Shown here piece by piece: positions 8,780-17,010 of a stretch of 64,000 nt of DNA. Positions within the stretch are counted from its first letter, which is position 1; every line of letters begins with the position of its first letter. Both the position numbers and the translations under genes were made by a program. The DNA is from an uncultured Alphaproteobacteria bacterium (GTDB taxonomy: Bacteria > Pseudomonadota > Alphaproteobacteria > Geminicoccales > Geminicoccaceae). Location of the stretch: positions 1-64,000 of the forward strand of contig CALKJU010000083.1 of assembly GCA_937995535.1 (NCBI GenBank), written 5' to 3'. The notes under the pieces are model-generated. The model saw nothing but the letters and a program-made list of their open reading frames with translations. It did no database searches and had not been told where the DNA came from.

Positions 8780-9841
8780 TCACTTCCCGGCGAGCAGATC
8801 GTCGAACATCTCCAGGCTGTAGGGAGAGTAGATGTAGCCGTCGGCGGGGAAGTCGGCGGCCCGCGCCAGGTACTCGTCGAGGTTGCTGTTGTCGATGATC
8901 GGCAACGGCACCTCCACGAAGGCAGGGATGTCCCGGCCCTCGAGCGCCTGGACCGCGGCATAGACACCGAACCCGCCCAGCCAGTTCGGTTGCATGGTAG
9001 CCCACGCGGTCAGTCCCTTTTCCTTCCAGAGTTCGAGGAACTGCCGGTAGTTCTCGCCGGTCATCGGAACCATTGGCCGCCCCTGGCGATCCATGGCGAG
9101 GATCGCACCGGCGGTGAGCGCGCCGCCCAGGCTCAAGATGCCGTCGATCTCGGGGTACTGGAACAGCAGCGAGGTCATAGCCTCCTGCGCCGGCGCCGCG
9201 TTGTAGGGCGTGTTGGTCTCGGTGAGGATCTCGATCTCCGGATGGGCGGCCAGTACCGGCGTGGCGCCGGCGCGGCGGTCTTCGCTCACCGAGATCCCGG
9301 CCGGACCGTTCATGATGATGATCTTGCCCTTGCCGCCCATCGCGCCGATCAGGAACTCGGCCGCCTGCGCCCCCCACTTGTTGCTGTCCGTGTTGATCTT
9401 GACCGTGAGCTGGTCGGTGGTGACGAGGCTGTCGACGTTGGCGACGGCGATGCCCTTCTCGCAGGCCTGCTCGATGACGCGATTGAGCGCGGTGGACGAG
9501 CCGGCGATCACCACGATCGCGTCGACGTCGGCGTCGATCATCGACTGGATCTGTGCGATCTGGGTGTTGGCGTTGCCCTCGGCGTCGGTGACGACGTAGC
9601 TGTCGACCAGCCCCTTGGCCTTGAGCTGCTCGACCACGTCCTCGATCGTGCCGGAGGTCTGCTTCATCCAGGTCGGCACCGAGTAGATGTTGGCCCAGCC
9701 GACGGTGTAGGGGGCCTTTCGGTCGCCCTTGATGCACTTGGCGGCGGCGGTGGCCGGCGCGGTGGCGGCGAGCTGCAGCGCCACGGCGGCCGTCAGCAAG
9801 CCAAGCGCCGCGACCGCGCGGCGCGCGATGGCCTGAGGCAT
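8780..9841 (-). CDS. Sugar ABC transporter periplasmic binding protein (RbsB-like)
   Basis: This is a 353-residue exported protein with a Sec signal peptide ending near ATAAA (about residue 33). The mature part has the type I periplasmic-binding fold of ribose/xylose-binding proteins: an N-lobe stretch QIQSMIDADVDAIVV, a hinge region and a C-lobe with FQYPEIDGILSLGG. The ATG at 9841 is chosen because GGGGAG lies 6 nt upstream; a GTG two codons earlier abuts that site. It is the first gene of the importer cassette (binding protein, ATPase, two permeases) and is separated from the upstream amidohydrolase gene by 85 bp that contain a strong inverted repeat. The ligand is not predictable. Confidence 0.88.
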   Translation of the reverse strand: MPQAIARRAVAALGLLTAAVALQLAATAPATAAAKCIKGDRKAPYTVGWANIYSVPTWMKQTSGTIEDVVEQLKAKGLVDSYVVTDAEGNANTQIAQIQSMIDADVDAIVVIAGSSTALNRVIEQACEKGIAVANVDSLVTTDQLTVKINTDSNKWGAQAAEFLIGAMGGKGKIIIMNGPAGISVSEDRRAGATPVLAAHPEIEILTETNTPYNAAPAQEAMTSLLFQYPEIDGILSLGGALTAGAILAMDRQGRPMVPMTGENYRQFLELWKEKGLTAWATMQPNWLGGFGVYAAVQALEGRDIPAFVEVPLPIIDNSNLDEYLARAADFPADGYIYSPYSLEMFDDLLAGK

Positions 9842-9863
9842 GAGCACTCCCCGAGGTTCGTTT

Positions 9864-9892
9864 TCGGTCCGCCTGTCGGACCAGCGGACCGA
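9864..9892 (-). promoter_or_regulatory. Inverted repeat with alternative pairings upstream of the RbsB-like gene
   Basis: TCGGTCCGC (9864-9872) and GCGGACCGA (9884-9892) are exact inverted repeats around an 11-nt centre. The centre contains another CGGACC, so a second, shorter hairpin (GGTCCG with the inner CGGACC) competes with the long one. It lies 23 bp upstream of the start codon. It could be an operator, or an intercistronic hairpin controlling expression of the binding protein. Confidence 0.45.
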
Positions 9893-9926
9893 GACTAGGA
9901 GGGGATCCCGCGTTTGTCGACTCCGG

Positions 9927-10841
9927 CTAGAGTCCGTGCAGCCGGTAGAGGCGGACCGCGTTGTCGTGGAAGATCGCCTGTCGGTCGCTTGCGGCGAGAT
10001 CGCTGGTCAGCCGGTCGAGTGCCGCGACGCACTGGGCGTAGGTCGCGTGCAGGCCGGCGACCGGGAAATCGCTGCCGAACAGGCAGCGCTGCGGTCCGAA
10101 GGCGTCGAGACAGGCGGCGACCACGGGGCGCAGGCTGTCCAGCGTCCAGTCATGATCGTAGGCGACCGGATCGGAGATCTTGAGGGCGACGTTGGGCTGC
10201 GCCGCGAGCTCGCTCAGCCCGCGTCGCCAGCGCGCCATGCCCTCCGGATCGCGGTCGACCGGGCTGCCCACATGGTTGAGGATGATCCTCGTGTCGGGGA
10301 AGTCCGCGGCGAGGCGTGCGGCGTCCGCCATCTGTCCCGGATACAGCATCAGGTCGAAGGAGAGCCCGAGCGGCGCGAGGCGCGCGAAGCCCTCCCGCCA
10401 TTGCCGGTCGGCCATCCAGTCGGCGCGCTCGACGAAGCGCCGGCGCGGATCCTCGTGCCAGCTCACGATGAAGCGGACCCCGCGCAGGCGCGGCGATGCG
10501 GCCATGTGCGCTTCGAGCACCGCACCCACCCGCGGATCGTCGAGCGGAGCATAGGCGACGATCGCGGTCGGCAACCCCGTCCGGACGGCCAGCGCCTCCA
10601 GCCAGCGCGTCTCGCCGACCGGATCGGCGCGATCCCATCCGGCCTCCACATGGACCGACGCGACGAGCTTGGCGCCGGCCGCGTCGCGGCGCAGATCCTC
10701 GGGCAGGTAGTCGCGGTAGAGCGGCGCGGGGTCGCCGAACACCATCTCCCGGCCGGGCTCGGGCGACAGCCAGGCGTGCTTGCCGAGCGACAGGTCCCAG
10801 AAGTGGTGATGCGCGTCGACGATCGGGCCGGGCCAGGTCAT
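9927..10841 (-). CDS. Amidohydrolase family 2 protein (lactonase/decarboxylase-like)
   Basis: This is a 304-residue TIM-barrel metal hydrolase of the amidohydrolase_2 group, which includes 2-pyrone-4,6-dicarboxylate lactonase, L-fucono- and L-rhamnono-lactonase and ACMSD. Metal-site motifs are visible: VDAHHHFWD at residues 7-15, HVGSP in the middle, and FGSDFPV near the C-terminus. No signal peptide is present, so it is cytoplasmic. Its ATG (10841) overlaps the stop of the M20 peptidase gene (ATGA). The placement just upstream of a sugar importer makes an aldonolactonase role attractive, but this is inference. Confidence 0.82.
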   Translation of the reverse strand: MTWPGPIVDAHHHFWDLSLGKHAWLSPEPGREMVFGDPAPLYRDYLPEDLRRDAAGAKLVASVHVEAGWDRADPVGETRWLEALAVRTGLPTAIVAYAPLDDPRVGAVLEAHMAASPRLRGVRFIVSWHEDPRRRFVERADWMADRQWREGFARLAPLGLSFDLMLYPGQMADAARLAADFPDTRIILNHVGSPVDRDPEGMARWRRGLSELAAQPNVALKISDPVAYDHDWTLDSLRPVVAACLDAFGPQRCLFGSDFPVAGLHATYAQCVAALDRLTSDLAASDRQAIFHDNAVRLYRLHGL

Positions 10842-11995
10842 GGTGCATCGCCGGCGAAGAATGCCAACGCGAGGTCGCGGTAGATCACGGTCGCGCAGGC
10901 GACGTCGTCGGCCAGCACCCATTCGTCCGGCTGGTGCGCCTGGGCCAGCGTGCCGGGGCCGAGCACGATGCCCCTGATGCCGACCTGCTGGAAATGCACG
11001 AGGTCGCAGCCGCCCAGAAAGCCCACCGGTCCGGCCGGATCGACGCCGCTGGCGCGGCAGGCGGCAACGGCCGCGCCAACGATCGGATCGTCGCCCGGCG
11101 TCTCGCTCGGCCCGGCGGTCGAGCTGAAGCCCAGGATCTCGCTCGCGATGCCGTCCTCTGCCTGTGCGCGGGCGAGGAGCGCTCGGATCTCGCCCTCGAC
11201 TGTCGCGGCGCTCTCCCCGGGCAGCATCCGCCGATCGATCGTCAGCTCGCACGTGGCCGGGATCATGTTGTCCGCAAGGCCGCCTTCGATCCGCGTCACC
11301 GACAGGCTCGCCGGCCCGACCAGCGGATGCACGATCGCCCGCAGCCGGGCGTCCTCCCCGGCGAGGCGTTCCACGAGCCGGGCGGCCTTGAGCACCGCGT
11401 TGTCGCCGAGCTCCGGGCGGCCGGAATGAGCGCTGCGCCCGGCGACGCGGATCCGCGGCCGCAGGCAGCCCTTGTGCGCCGAGACGGTCACGAGCTCGGT
11501 CGGCTCCCCGATGACGATGCGCTCGAGCGGCGGCCGGGTCGCCGCGAACGCCTTGGCACCGCTGCTGCCGATCTCCTCGTCGGCGACGAAGACCAGGGTC
11601 AGGCGCCCCCGCCAGCGCTGCCGTTCCGCGGCCAGCAGCGCCGCCGCCTCGACCATGGCCGCGACCGAGCCCTTGGCATCGCATGCGCCGCGGCCGATCA
11701 GCCGCCCGCCGTCCTCGCGCAGCACGAACGGGTCGCCCGACCAGCCGCCGCCGGCGGGCACGACGTCGAGATGCGAGCAGAAGGCGAGCGAGCGGTCCGG
11801 GCCGTTGTCGAGCGTCGCCACGAGGTCGAGCCGCCCCGGCGCGACCTCAAGATAGTCGATCGCGAAGCCGTGGCTGGAAAGCTCGGCGCCGAGCCAGCGC
11901 GCCGCCTCGGCCTCGTTGCCCGGCGGGTTCTCGGTGCGGAAGGCGACCAGCCGGGCGAGCCGCGCGGTCAGCCTTGCGGTATCGGGCGCGGCCAC
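10838..11995 (-). CDS. M20 family metallopeptidase (ArgE/DapE-like deacylase)
   Basis: This 385-residue protein has the di-zinc M20 peptidase layout: SHLDVVPAGGGW (first His and Asp), RGACDAKG (bridging Asp), VADEEIGSSGA (catalytic Glu and ligand Glu), and the dimerisation domain with GRSAHSG. Such enzymes remove acyl groups from amino acids or split small amides (ArgE acetylornithine deacetylase, DapE, hydantoinase-associated carbamoylases). It starts at a GTG (11995), lies downstream of a secreted protein gene and is translationally coupled to the amidohydrolase. An amino-acid biosynthetic role is less likely here because the neighbours are catabolic and transport genes. Confidence 0.85.
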   Translation of the reverse strand: MAAPDTARLTARLARLVAFRTENPPGNEAEAARWLGAELSSHGFAIDYLEVAPGRLDLVATLDNGPDRSLAFCSHLDVVPAGGGWSGDPFVLREDGGRLIGRGACDAKGSVAAMVEAAALLAAERQRWRGRLTLVFVADEEIGSSGAKAFAATRPPLERIVIGEPTELVTVSAHKGCLRPRIRVAGRSAHSGRPELGDNAVLKAARLVERLAGEDARLRAIVHPLVGPASLSVTRIEGGLADNMIPATCELTIDRRMLPGESAATVEGEIRALLARAQAEDGIASEILGFSSTAGPSETPGDDPIVGAAVAACRASGVDPAGPVGFLGGCDLVHFQQVGIRGIVLGPGTLAQAHQPDEWVLADDVACATVIYRDLALAFFAGDAP

Positions 11996-11999
11996 GGCG

Positions 12000-12626
12000 C
12001 TACTGCCGCCGCAGAACGTATTCCAGCTCCTCCAGGATCTCGGCGAAGCCGGGCTCGTCGGCCATCTCGGAGCGCATCTCGTCGGTCACGACGAGGCGCA
12101 GGGTCATCCGGTCCCCGTCGAGCGGGCCGCGCAGGACATAGGTGCCGCTCGGATCCCCGGGGTCGGTGCCGACAACCTCGACCTCGTTCCGGTCCATGCG
12201 CCAGCGCCAGCGCAGCGGGTCCGGTCCGTCGCCGTCGGGATCCTCGATGGTGACCTCGCCGTCGCCGGCAAAGACCAGGGTGGCATCGGCGGCGTTCTCG
12301 ACGAGCAACCCGGTCATCGACTGGCGGATAGCGGCAGTGGGATCGTCGCCCATGCCCGCCATCCGGCCCATCATCTCCTCCATCTGCGCGGCGAGCGCCG
12401 GGTTGCTCGCCCGGATCTCCTCGAGCTGCGCTCTCATCTCGTCCATCGCCGCGCGCATCTCGGCGCGGTCCTCGGGGGCGATGTGCGCGGCCATCGCGTC
12501 GGACATCCGTTGGGCCATGGTGTCGATCGAGGCGGGATCGACCTTCCAGCTACCCACCGGGCTCGCCGCCGCGACCAGCGGCCACGCCAGGAGCACGGCC
12601 ACCAAGGCCCGCCCGAGCCACCCCAT
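12000..12626 (-). CDS. Exported Met-rich protein of unknown function
   Basis: This is a 208-residue protein with a clear Sec signal peptide (MGWLGRALVAVLLAWPLVAAAS). The mature N-half is a charged, Met-rich, probably helical region (about residues 40-105, with repeated M at heptad-like spacing). The C-half is predicted beta-rich with segments VTIEDPDGDG and TYVLRGPLDGDRMTL, reminiscent of small lipocalin-like or stress-response periplasmic domains. I do not recognise a family. The ATG at 12626 is chosen because it opens the signal peptide and follows GGGGAAG. It lies in the same direction as, and between, the aldo/keto reductase-RidA fusion and the M20 peptidase. Confidence 0.65.
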   Translation of the reverse strand: MGWLGRALVAVLLAWPLVAAASPVGSWKVDPASIDTMAQRMSDAMAAHIAPEDRAEMRAAMDEMRAQLEEIRASNPALAAQMEEMMGRMAGMGDDPTAAIRQSMTGLLVENAADATLVFAGDGEVTIEDPDGDGPDPLRWRWRMDRNEVEVVGTDPGDPSGTYVLRGPLDGDRMTLRLVVTDEMRSEMADEPGFAEILEELEYVLRRQ

Positions 12627-12649
12627 GCTCCGCTTCCCCACATTGCGCC

Positions 12650-14122
12650 TCACGCGACCACCGCCTCGGCCTCGATCTCGACCTCGTAATCGCCGACCAG
12701 GGCCGCCTGGACCAGCGTGTTGGCCGGCCGCACCTCGGCGAAGTAGCTGCCGTGGACGCGCGCTGCCGCCTCCCACTGGCCCACGTCACGCAGGTAGATC
12801 CGGGTGCGGACCACATCCTCGAGCGAGCCACCCAACGCCCCCAGGGCGGCGGCGATCTTGTCCAGGATGTAGACGGTCTGGCCGGCGACGTCCCCGGGGC
12901 AGACCAGCTCACCCGCGCCATGCGTCGCCGTGGTCCCGGAGACCATGATCCGATCGCCGACCCGGACCGCCCGGCTGTAGCCGCCGATCCCCTCCCAGAC
13001 GCTGCCCGAGCCCACCAGTTGCCGCCCGCCACGGTGTGGCGCCGGCTGCGCCTGGAACGCGCGTGGGAGTGCGTCCAGGTGATCGCTGAGATCGCCGGCG
13101 GCCGTGAGAAAGGGCGGGCGGCGGTACTCGTCGCCGCAATCGCCGGGGATCCGTCGCATGCGCGCCGTGACCGCCGCGATCGCGGCCCGGTCCGCGTCGT
13201 CGAGCGCGAACGCGAAGACGCGCAGATTGTCCGCGCGGTGCTCGCGCTCGCCGGGTCGGGCGCCGACGATCACCGCCGTCACCCCCGGCTGGTCGAGCAC
13301 CCAGCGGGTGGCCACGTTGGCGATCGAGACACCGTGCCGCCGCGCGATGCCCGCAAGCGTGCGCAGCAGCTCCTGGAACAGCTCCCAGCCGCCGGCGGCG
13401 TCGATGAAGCGCTTGTACTTCATCTTGCTCCAGTCGCCGATCCGGAGCGGCTCCGGCTGGTCGAGCCAGCGCTCGGAAAGGAACCCGCCGGCGAGCGTGC
13501 CGTAGGCCAGCAGGTGTACCCCGTGCGCGGCGCAGAACGGGCCCAGCGCCTCGCACGCGCGGCGGTCGAGGAGCGAGACGCAGACCTGGTTGGTGACGAC
13601 GGGGAAGCCGTGCTTGAGCAGCAACCGCAGATGATTGGTGTCGAAATTGGTGACGCCGATCTCGCCGATTGCGCCTTCCGCGCGCAGCCGGGTCAGCTCC
13701 TTCATCGCGTCGAGATAGGCCGGGTGCTCGAAGGTCCACCAGTGAAGCTGGAGGAGGTCGATACGGGCGGTGCCGAGGCGCTCCTGCCGCGCGGCGATCC
13801 CCGTTCGGACGACGTCCGCCGTCATCGGCCCCGGTGTCGGGCACCACTTCGTCAGCGCCGTCGGCCGCTGGCCGGCGGCCGGAGCGATGGCCATGAGCCG
13901 TCCGACGATCAGTTCGGCGCTGCCGTAATGGTCGGCCATATCGAAGGTGTCGAAGCCGTCGGCCACGTAGGCCGCGAGAGCGCGGGCAGCGGCGTCGAGA
14001 TCGACCGGCGCGCCGCGCTCCATGTCGGCCACCTGCCACAGGCCGGTGATGATGCGGCTGAGCGACAGCCCGGGCGCGATCTCTCGCCGCTCGGGTCGCG
14101 CCGGGCCGCGTTCAGCCGGCAA
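12650..14122 (-). CDS. Aldo/keto reductase fused to a RidA/YjgF-family domain
   Basis: This is a 490-residue two-domain protein. Residues 1 to about 335 are an NADPH aldo/keto reductase barrel with the catalytic tetrad visible: Asp61 and Tyr66 (FDMADHYG), Lys92 (LTKW) and His127 (LQLHWW). Residues about 365-490 are a Rid-family domain (VGDRIMVSGTT, DVVRTRIYLRDV, VEIEAEAVV). In the position of the Rid catalytic arginine (PAR[ST] in RidA) this protein has Asn468 (PANT), so classic enamine/imine deaminase activity is unlikely. Translation probably starts at TTG 14122, 6 nt after GAAGG, and overlaps the binding-protein gene upstream by 11 bp. The reductase half is paralogous to the enzyme at 15850-16941. 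Confidence 0.85.
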   Translation of the reverse strand: MPAERGPARPERREIAPGLSLSRIITGLWQVADMERGAPVDLDAAARALAAYVADGFDTFDMADHYGSAELIVGRLMAIAPAAGQRPTALTKWCPTPGPMTADVVRTGIAARQERLGTARIDLLQLHWWTFEHPAYLDAMKELTRLRAEGAIGEIGVTNFDTNHLRLLLKHGFPVVTNQVCVSLLDRRACEALGPFCAAHGVHLLAYGTLAGGFLSERWLDQPEPLRIGDWSKMKYKRFIDAAGGWELFQELLRTLAGIARRHGVSIANVATRWVLDQPGVTAVIVGARPGEREHRADNLRVFAFALDDADRAAIAAVTARMRRIPGDCGDEYRRPPFLTAAGDLSDHLDALPRAFQAQPAPHRGGRQLVGSGSVWEGIGGYSRAVRVGDRIMVSGTTATHGAGELVCPGDVAGQTVYILDKIAAALGALGGSLEDVVRTRIYLRDVGQWEAAARVHGSYFAEVRPANTLVQAALVGDYEVEIEAEAVVA

Positions 14123-15386
14123 GCTCGGCCTTCAGCTTGGCCACGTCCTCTTCGCTCATCTGGCCCACCGTGGTGACCTCGCCGTTCTGGATCCGCCACA
14201 GACGGAACGGGCCGGTGATGTCGCCATATTGATCGAACTGCACCGGCCCGATCACCCCGACGTAGCGGATCGGCTTGCCCTCGCCGATCAGGGTCAGGGC
14301 CTGCTTCATCCCTTCGGGACCGGCATGGACGACCGTGCCGTCGCTCGCCACAACGGCACGGATGCTGTCGCGGATCGCCGCCGGCTCGGTCGAGCCGGCC
14401 TTGGCGATCGCGAGGCCGACGAGCGCGGCGGCGTCGTAGGCACGGTCGGCCGCCGGCGCGCCCGGCTCGAACTGTCCGCCCGTCCAGTCCTTGTAGACAC
14501 TGTTGAAATACTCGGTCGACGGCGTCGTCGTCGTGCCGGAGGAGGTGCCGAACGCGTCGTTCAGGTACTCGGCCCCGACATTCTTGATGAACTCGGCGCT
14601 GTTCATCCCGTCGTTGAGGAGGAACTTCCGCGGTCCACCCTGGCTGATCCATTGACGGGCGATGGTCGCGCCGTCGCCCGGATAGGAAATGAGGTAGAGC
14701 GCGTCGGGCTCACCGGCCATTGCCTGGGTCACCTCGGCGGCATAGGACGGCTGGCTCTCGTTGTAGGGCGTGACCGACAGCACCGTGCCACCCATCTTCT
14801 CGAACGCCGGCTGGAACTCGCGGATCATGTTCCGGCCGAAATCGTTGTTGACGTGGATCACGCTGAGCCGGGTCAGACCGCTGTCGATGGCGTGCTTGGC
14901 CGCGGCCACGCCCTGCAGCGCGTCGCTGGTGATCGTGCGGAAGAACCACCCCTTGCTCTCACCCTTGCGGGCGAGCTCGGTCAGTGTCGGCGAGCTCGAG
15001 GCGGGCGACACCTGCACGATGCCCGAGGGTGCCGTGACCGAGGTCAGGATCGGGATCGACACGGAGCTGATGATCCCGCCGATGATCACCGGCACCTTCT
15101 TGAGATCGACCAGCTGCCGGGCGGCGTCGACAGCGACCGTGCCCTGCGACTGCGCGTCGCGCACGTCGACCACCAGCCTGCAGCTCTCGTTGCCGACCTT
15201 CACACCGCCGGATTCGTTGATGTCGCGGAAGGCCAGCTCGATCGACTTGGCGGCGGCTTGGCCGTAGGGCCCGGCCGGGCCGGTCAGCGACACCACCGAG
15301 CCGATCGTGACCGTGCAGTCGGCCTGCGCCGGGCCGCCGAGCGTGAGCACGAGCGCGGTCGCGGCGAACAGCGATGTGCGGAGCAT
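14112..15386 (-). CDS. Branched-chain-amino-acid-type ABC binding protein (LivK family)
   Basis: This is a 424-residue exported protein. A Sec signal peptide (about 1-23, ending AQA) is followed by the Peripla_BP_6 start CTVTIGSVVSLTGPAGPYGQ, the mid-lobe motif VIIGGIISSVSIPI, and VSPASSSPTLTE. Proteins of this family bind amino acids, amides, urea or aromatic acids. The matching LivG/F/H/M components are not adjacent; the only set in this window is divergently transcribed at 18238-21651, about 2.9 kb away, and is the likely partner. GGAGG lies about 10 nt before the ATG. The gene overlaps the start of the downstream aldo/keto reductase-RidA gene. Confidence 0.88.
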   Translation of the reverse strand: MLRTSLFAATALVLTLGGPAQADCTVTIGSVVSLTGPAGPYGQAAAKSIELAFRDINESGGVKVGNESCRLVVDVRDAQSQGTVAVDAARQLVDLKKVPVIIGGIISSVSIPILTSVTAPSGIVQVSPASSSPTLTELARKGESKGWFFRTITSDALQGVAAAKHAIDSGLTRLSVIHVNNDFGRNMIREFQPAFEKMGGTVLSVTPYNESQPSYAAEVTQAMAGEPDALYLISYPGDGATIARQWISQGGPRKFLLNDGMNSAEFIKNVGAEYLNDAFGTSSGTTTTPSTEYFNSVYKDWTGGQFEPGAPAADRAYDAAALVGLAIAKAGSTEPAAIRDSIRAVVASDGTVVHAGPEGMKQALTLIGEGKPIRYVGVIGPVQFDQYGDITGPFRLWRIQNGEVTTVGQMSEEDVAKLKAELAG

Positions 15387-15436
15387 GGGTCAGGCGCCTC
15401 CAGCGACGTTCTTGTGACCGCTTCTGTGGCACGCCC

Positions 15437-15853
15437 TCACGAAGCGATCCAGCACTCCTGCAGGTCGGTCCAGAGCACGCCGCAGGGCGCCTTCGGCGCG
15501 GCGCGGAACGCCGCCAGCGAGCGCCGCGCGGTCCAGCGGTCGGCGAGGAGCTGCCGCTCGATGTAGGCGACCAGCGCCCGCTCCTGATCGATCCATCGGA
15601 CCTGAAGGCTCAAGATCGCGATCTCGAACGCCGGCCGCTGCGTCGAGCGGATACCGTGCGCGCGGCGCAGCTTCTCCGTCAGCGTGACCAGGCCTTCCTC
15701 GGTGCCGTCCGGGTGGCCGATGCGGAACTCCGGCGCCATCGCGGCGGTGAAGCGTGCGAAGGACGTCCGGCTCGCCGGCAGCGCGCCGGTCAGCCAGCCG
15801 ACGAAGAACGCATGCAGCTCGCGCACCTCCTGCCCGACCATCTCGGGCGTCAT
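15437..15853 (-). CDS. NTF2/DUF4440-like small protein
   Basis: This is a 138-residue cytoplasmic protein. Its pattern (helical start ELHAFFVGWLTG, then FTAAMAPEFRIGHPDGTEE and strands AILSLQVRWID and ALVAYIERQ) fits the SnoaL/NTF2-like cone fold, most like DUF4440 proteins. Members are small enzymes or ligand-binding proteins; no catalytic residues can be assigned here. Its ATG (15853) overlaps the stop of the upstream aldo/keto reductase gene (ATGA), so the two are translationally coupled and may act on the same compound. It ends 50 bp before the LivK-type gene. Confidence 0.7.
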   Translation of the reverse strand: MTPEMVGQEVRELHAFFVGWLTGALPASRTSFARFTAAMAPEFRIGHPDGTEEGLVTLTEKLRRAHGIRSTQRPAFEIAILSLQVRWIDQERALVAYIERQLLADRWTARRSLAAFRAAPKAPCGVLWTDLQECWIAS

Positions 15854-16941
15854 CCGATCCGGTCCTCGCCGGTGTTGAGGTTGTACTTCATGATCCGCCC
15901 GTGCGGCCCGCCGCGGTCGCGCTCGAGCGCGTAGGTGTCGCCGCTCGGCCCTTTCGCCTGTGCCAGCACGGCGTCGATCTCGGCCCGGTCGGCGTCGTCG
16001 AGGCGGACCGCGAAGCTGCGCAGGTTCTCCGGCAGATGCGCGGCATAGCGGGCGCCGACGATGGCGGCGCCGACGGTCGGTCGGTCGAGCACCCAGCGGG
16101 TCGCGACGTTGGCGATCGAGACGCCGTGCCGGTCGGCGACGCGCCGGCAGGTCCGCAGCAGCTCCTGGAACAGCCCCCAGCCGCCGAACTCGTCGATGAT
16201 CAGGCGATACTTGACGAGCGAGCGGTTGGCGAGCGCGTGGCCCGGGTCGGGCCGCCCCAGCCAGGCGTCGCTCAGGAACCCGCCGGCGAGCGTCCCGTAG
16301 GCGAGCAGCTTCAGTCCACGGGCCGCCGCCAACGCGGTCATGCCGTTCTCGGGTCGTCGATCGAGCAGCGAGTACTGGATTTGGCAGGCGACCAGCGGGA
16401 CACCGGCGTCGAGCAGCGCCGCCAGATGCGGCGTGTCGAAGTTCGTCGCTCCGAGCTGGTCGATCCGGCCCTCCTCCTGCAGCTCCCTGAGATGCAGGGC
16501 GGTCTCGACCAGTCCATCGACCTCGTAGCGCCACCAGTGAAGCTGGACGAGGTCGAGCCGGGTCTGGCGCAGCCGCCGCGCCGAGCGTTCGATGATCGCG
16601 CGCGTCGCGGCGCGTGACGGCGGCAGGTCGTCCGCGTCGGGCACGTATTTGGTGTGGATGCGCAGCCGGCGCAGGGCGTCGGCGCCGTGCCGGTTGGCGT
16701 AGCGCAGCCGGAAGTCGCCGATCATCTCCTCGACGCCGCGGTAGATGTCGGCGCAGTCGAAGGTCGTGATGCCGGCTGCCGGGAAGGCGAGCATGTCCTG
16801 CACGGCGCGCTCGCGCTCGACGCTGCCATGGTCGCCGGCGAGCTGCCAGCCGCCCTTGATCAGCCGCGAGATCGTGTAGCCGGGGGCGAGGTCGACCGTC
16901 TCGACGCCGCCCGCCGGGATCCCGACGCTTGTCCCGCTCAT
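15850..16941 (-). CDS. Aldo/keto reductase (paralogue of the RidA-fused enzyme)
   Basis: This 363-residue NAD(P)H-dependent reductase has the catalytic tetrad in place: Asp62 and Tyr67 (FDCADIYR), Lys98 (HTKY) and His135 (VQLHWW). It shares long near-identical motifs with the reductase half of the fusion at 12650-14122 (AYGTLAGGFLS, RHGVSIANVATRWVLD, AIVGARY/P), so the two arose by duplication, but this copy lacks the RidA domain. The cofactor-binding C-terminal loop is recognisable. The substrate is unknown; enzymes in this branch act on sugars, keto acids or aromatic aldehydes. It is coupled to the DUF4440-like gene by a 4-base overlap. Confidence 0.87.
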   Translation of the reverse strand: MSGTSVGIPAGGVETVDLAPGYTISRLIKGGWQLAGDHGSVERERAVQDMLAFPAAGITTFDCADIYRGVEEMIGDFRLRYANRHGADALRRLRIHTKYVPDADDLPPSRAATRAIIERSARRLRQTRLDLVQLHWWRYEVDGLVETALHLRELQEEGRIDQLGATNFDTPHLAALLDAGVPLVACQIQYSLLDRRPENGMTALAAARGLKLLAYGTLAGGFLSDAWLGRPDPGHALANRSLVKYRLIIDEFGGWGLFQELLRTCRRVADRHGVSIANVATRWVLDRPTVGAAIVGARYAAHLPENLRSFAVRLDDADRAEIDAVLAQAKGPSGDTYALERDRGGPHGRIMKYNLNTGEDRIG

Positions 16942-17010
16942 GGTGGCGGTGCCTATCGTCGCCCGCGGCCGGCCACAACCCGATTTGCTGCCTCGCCGCC
17001 GCCGGTGCGC

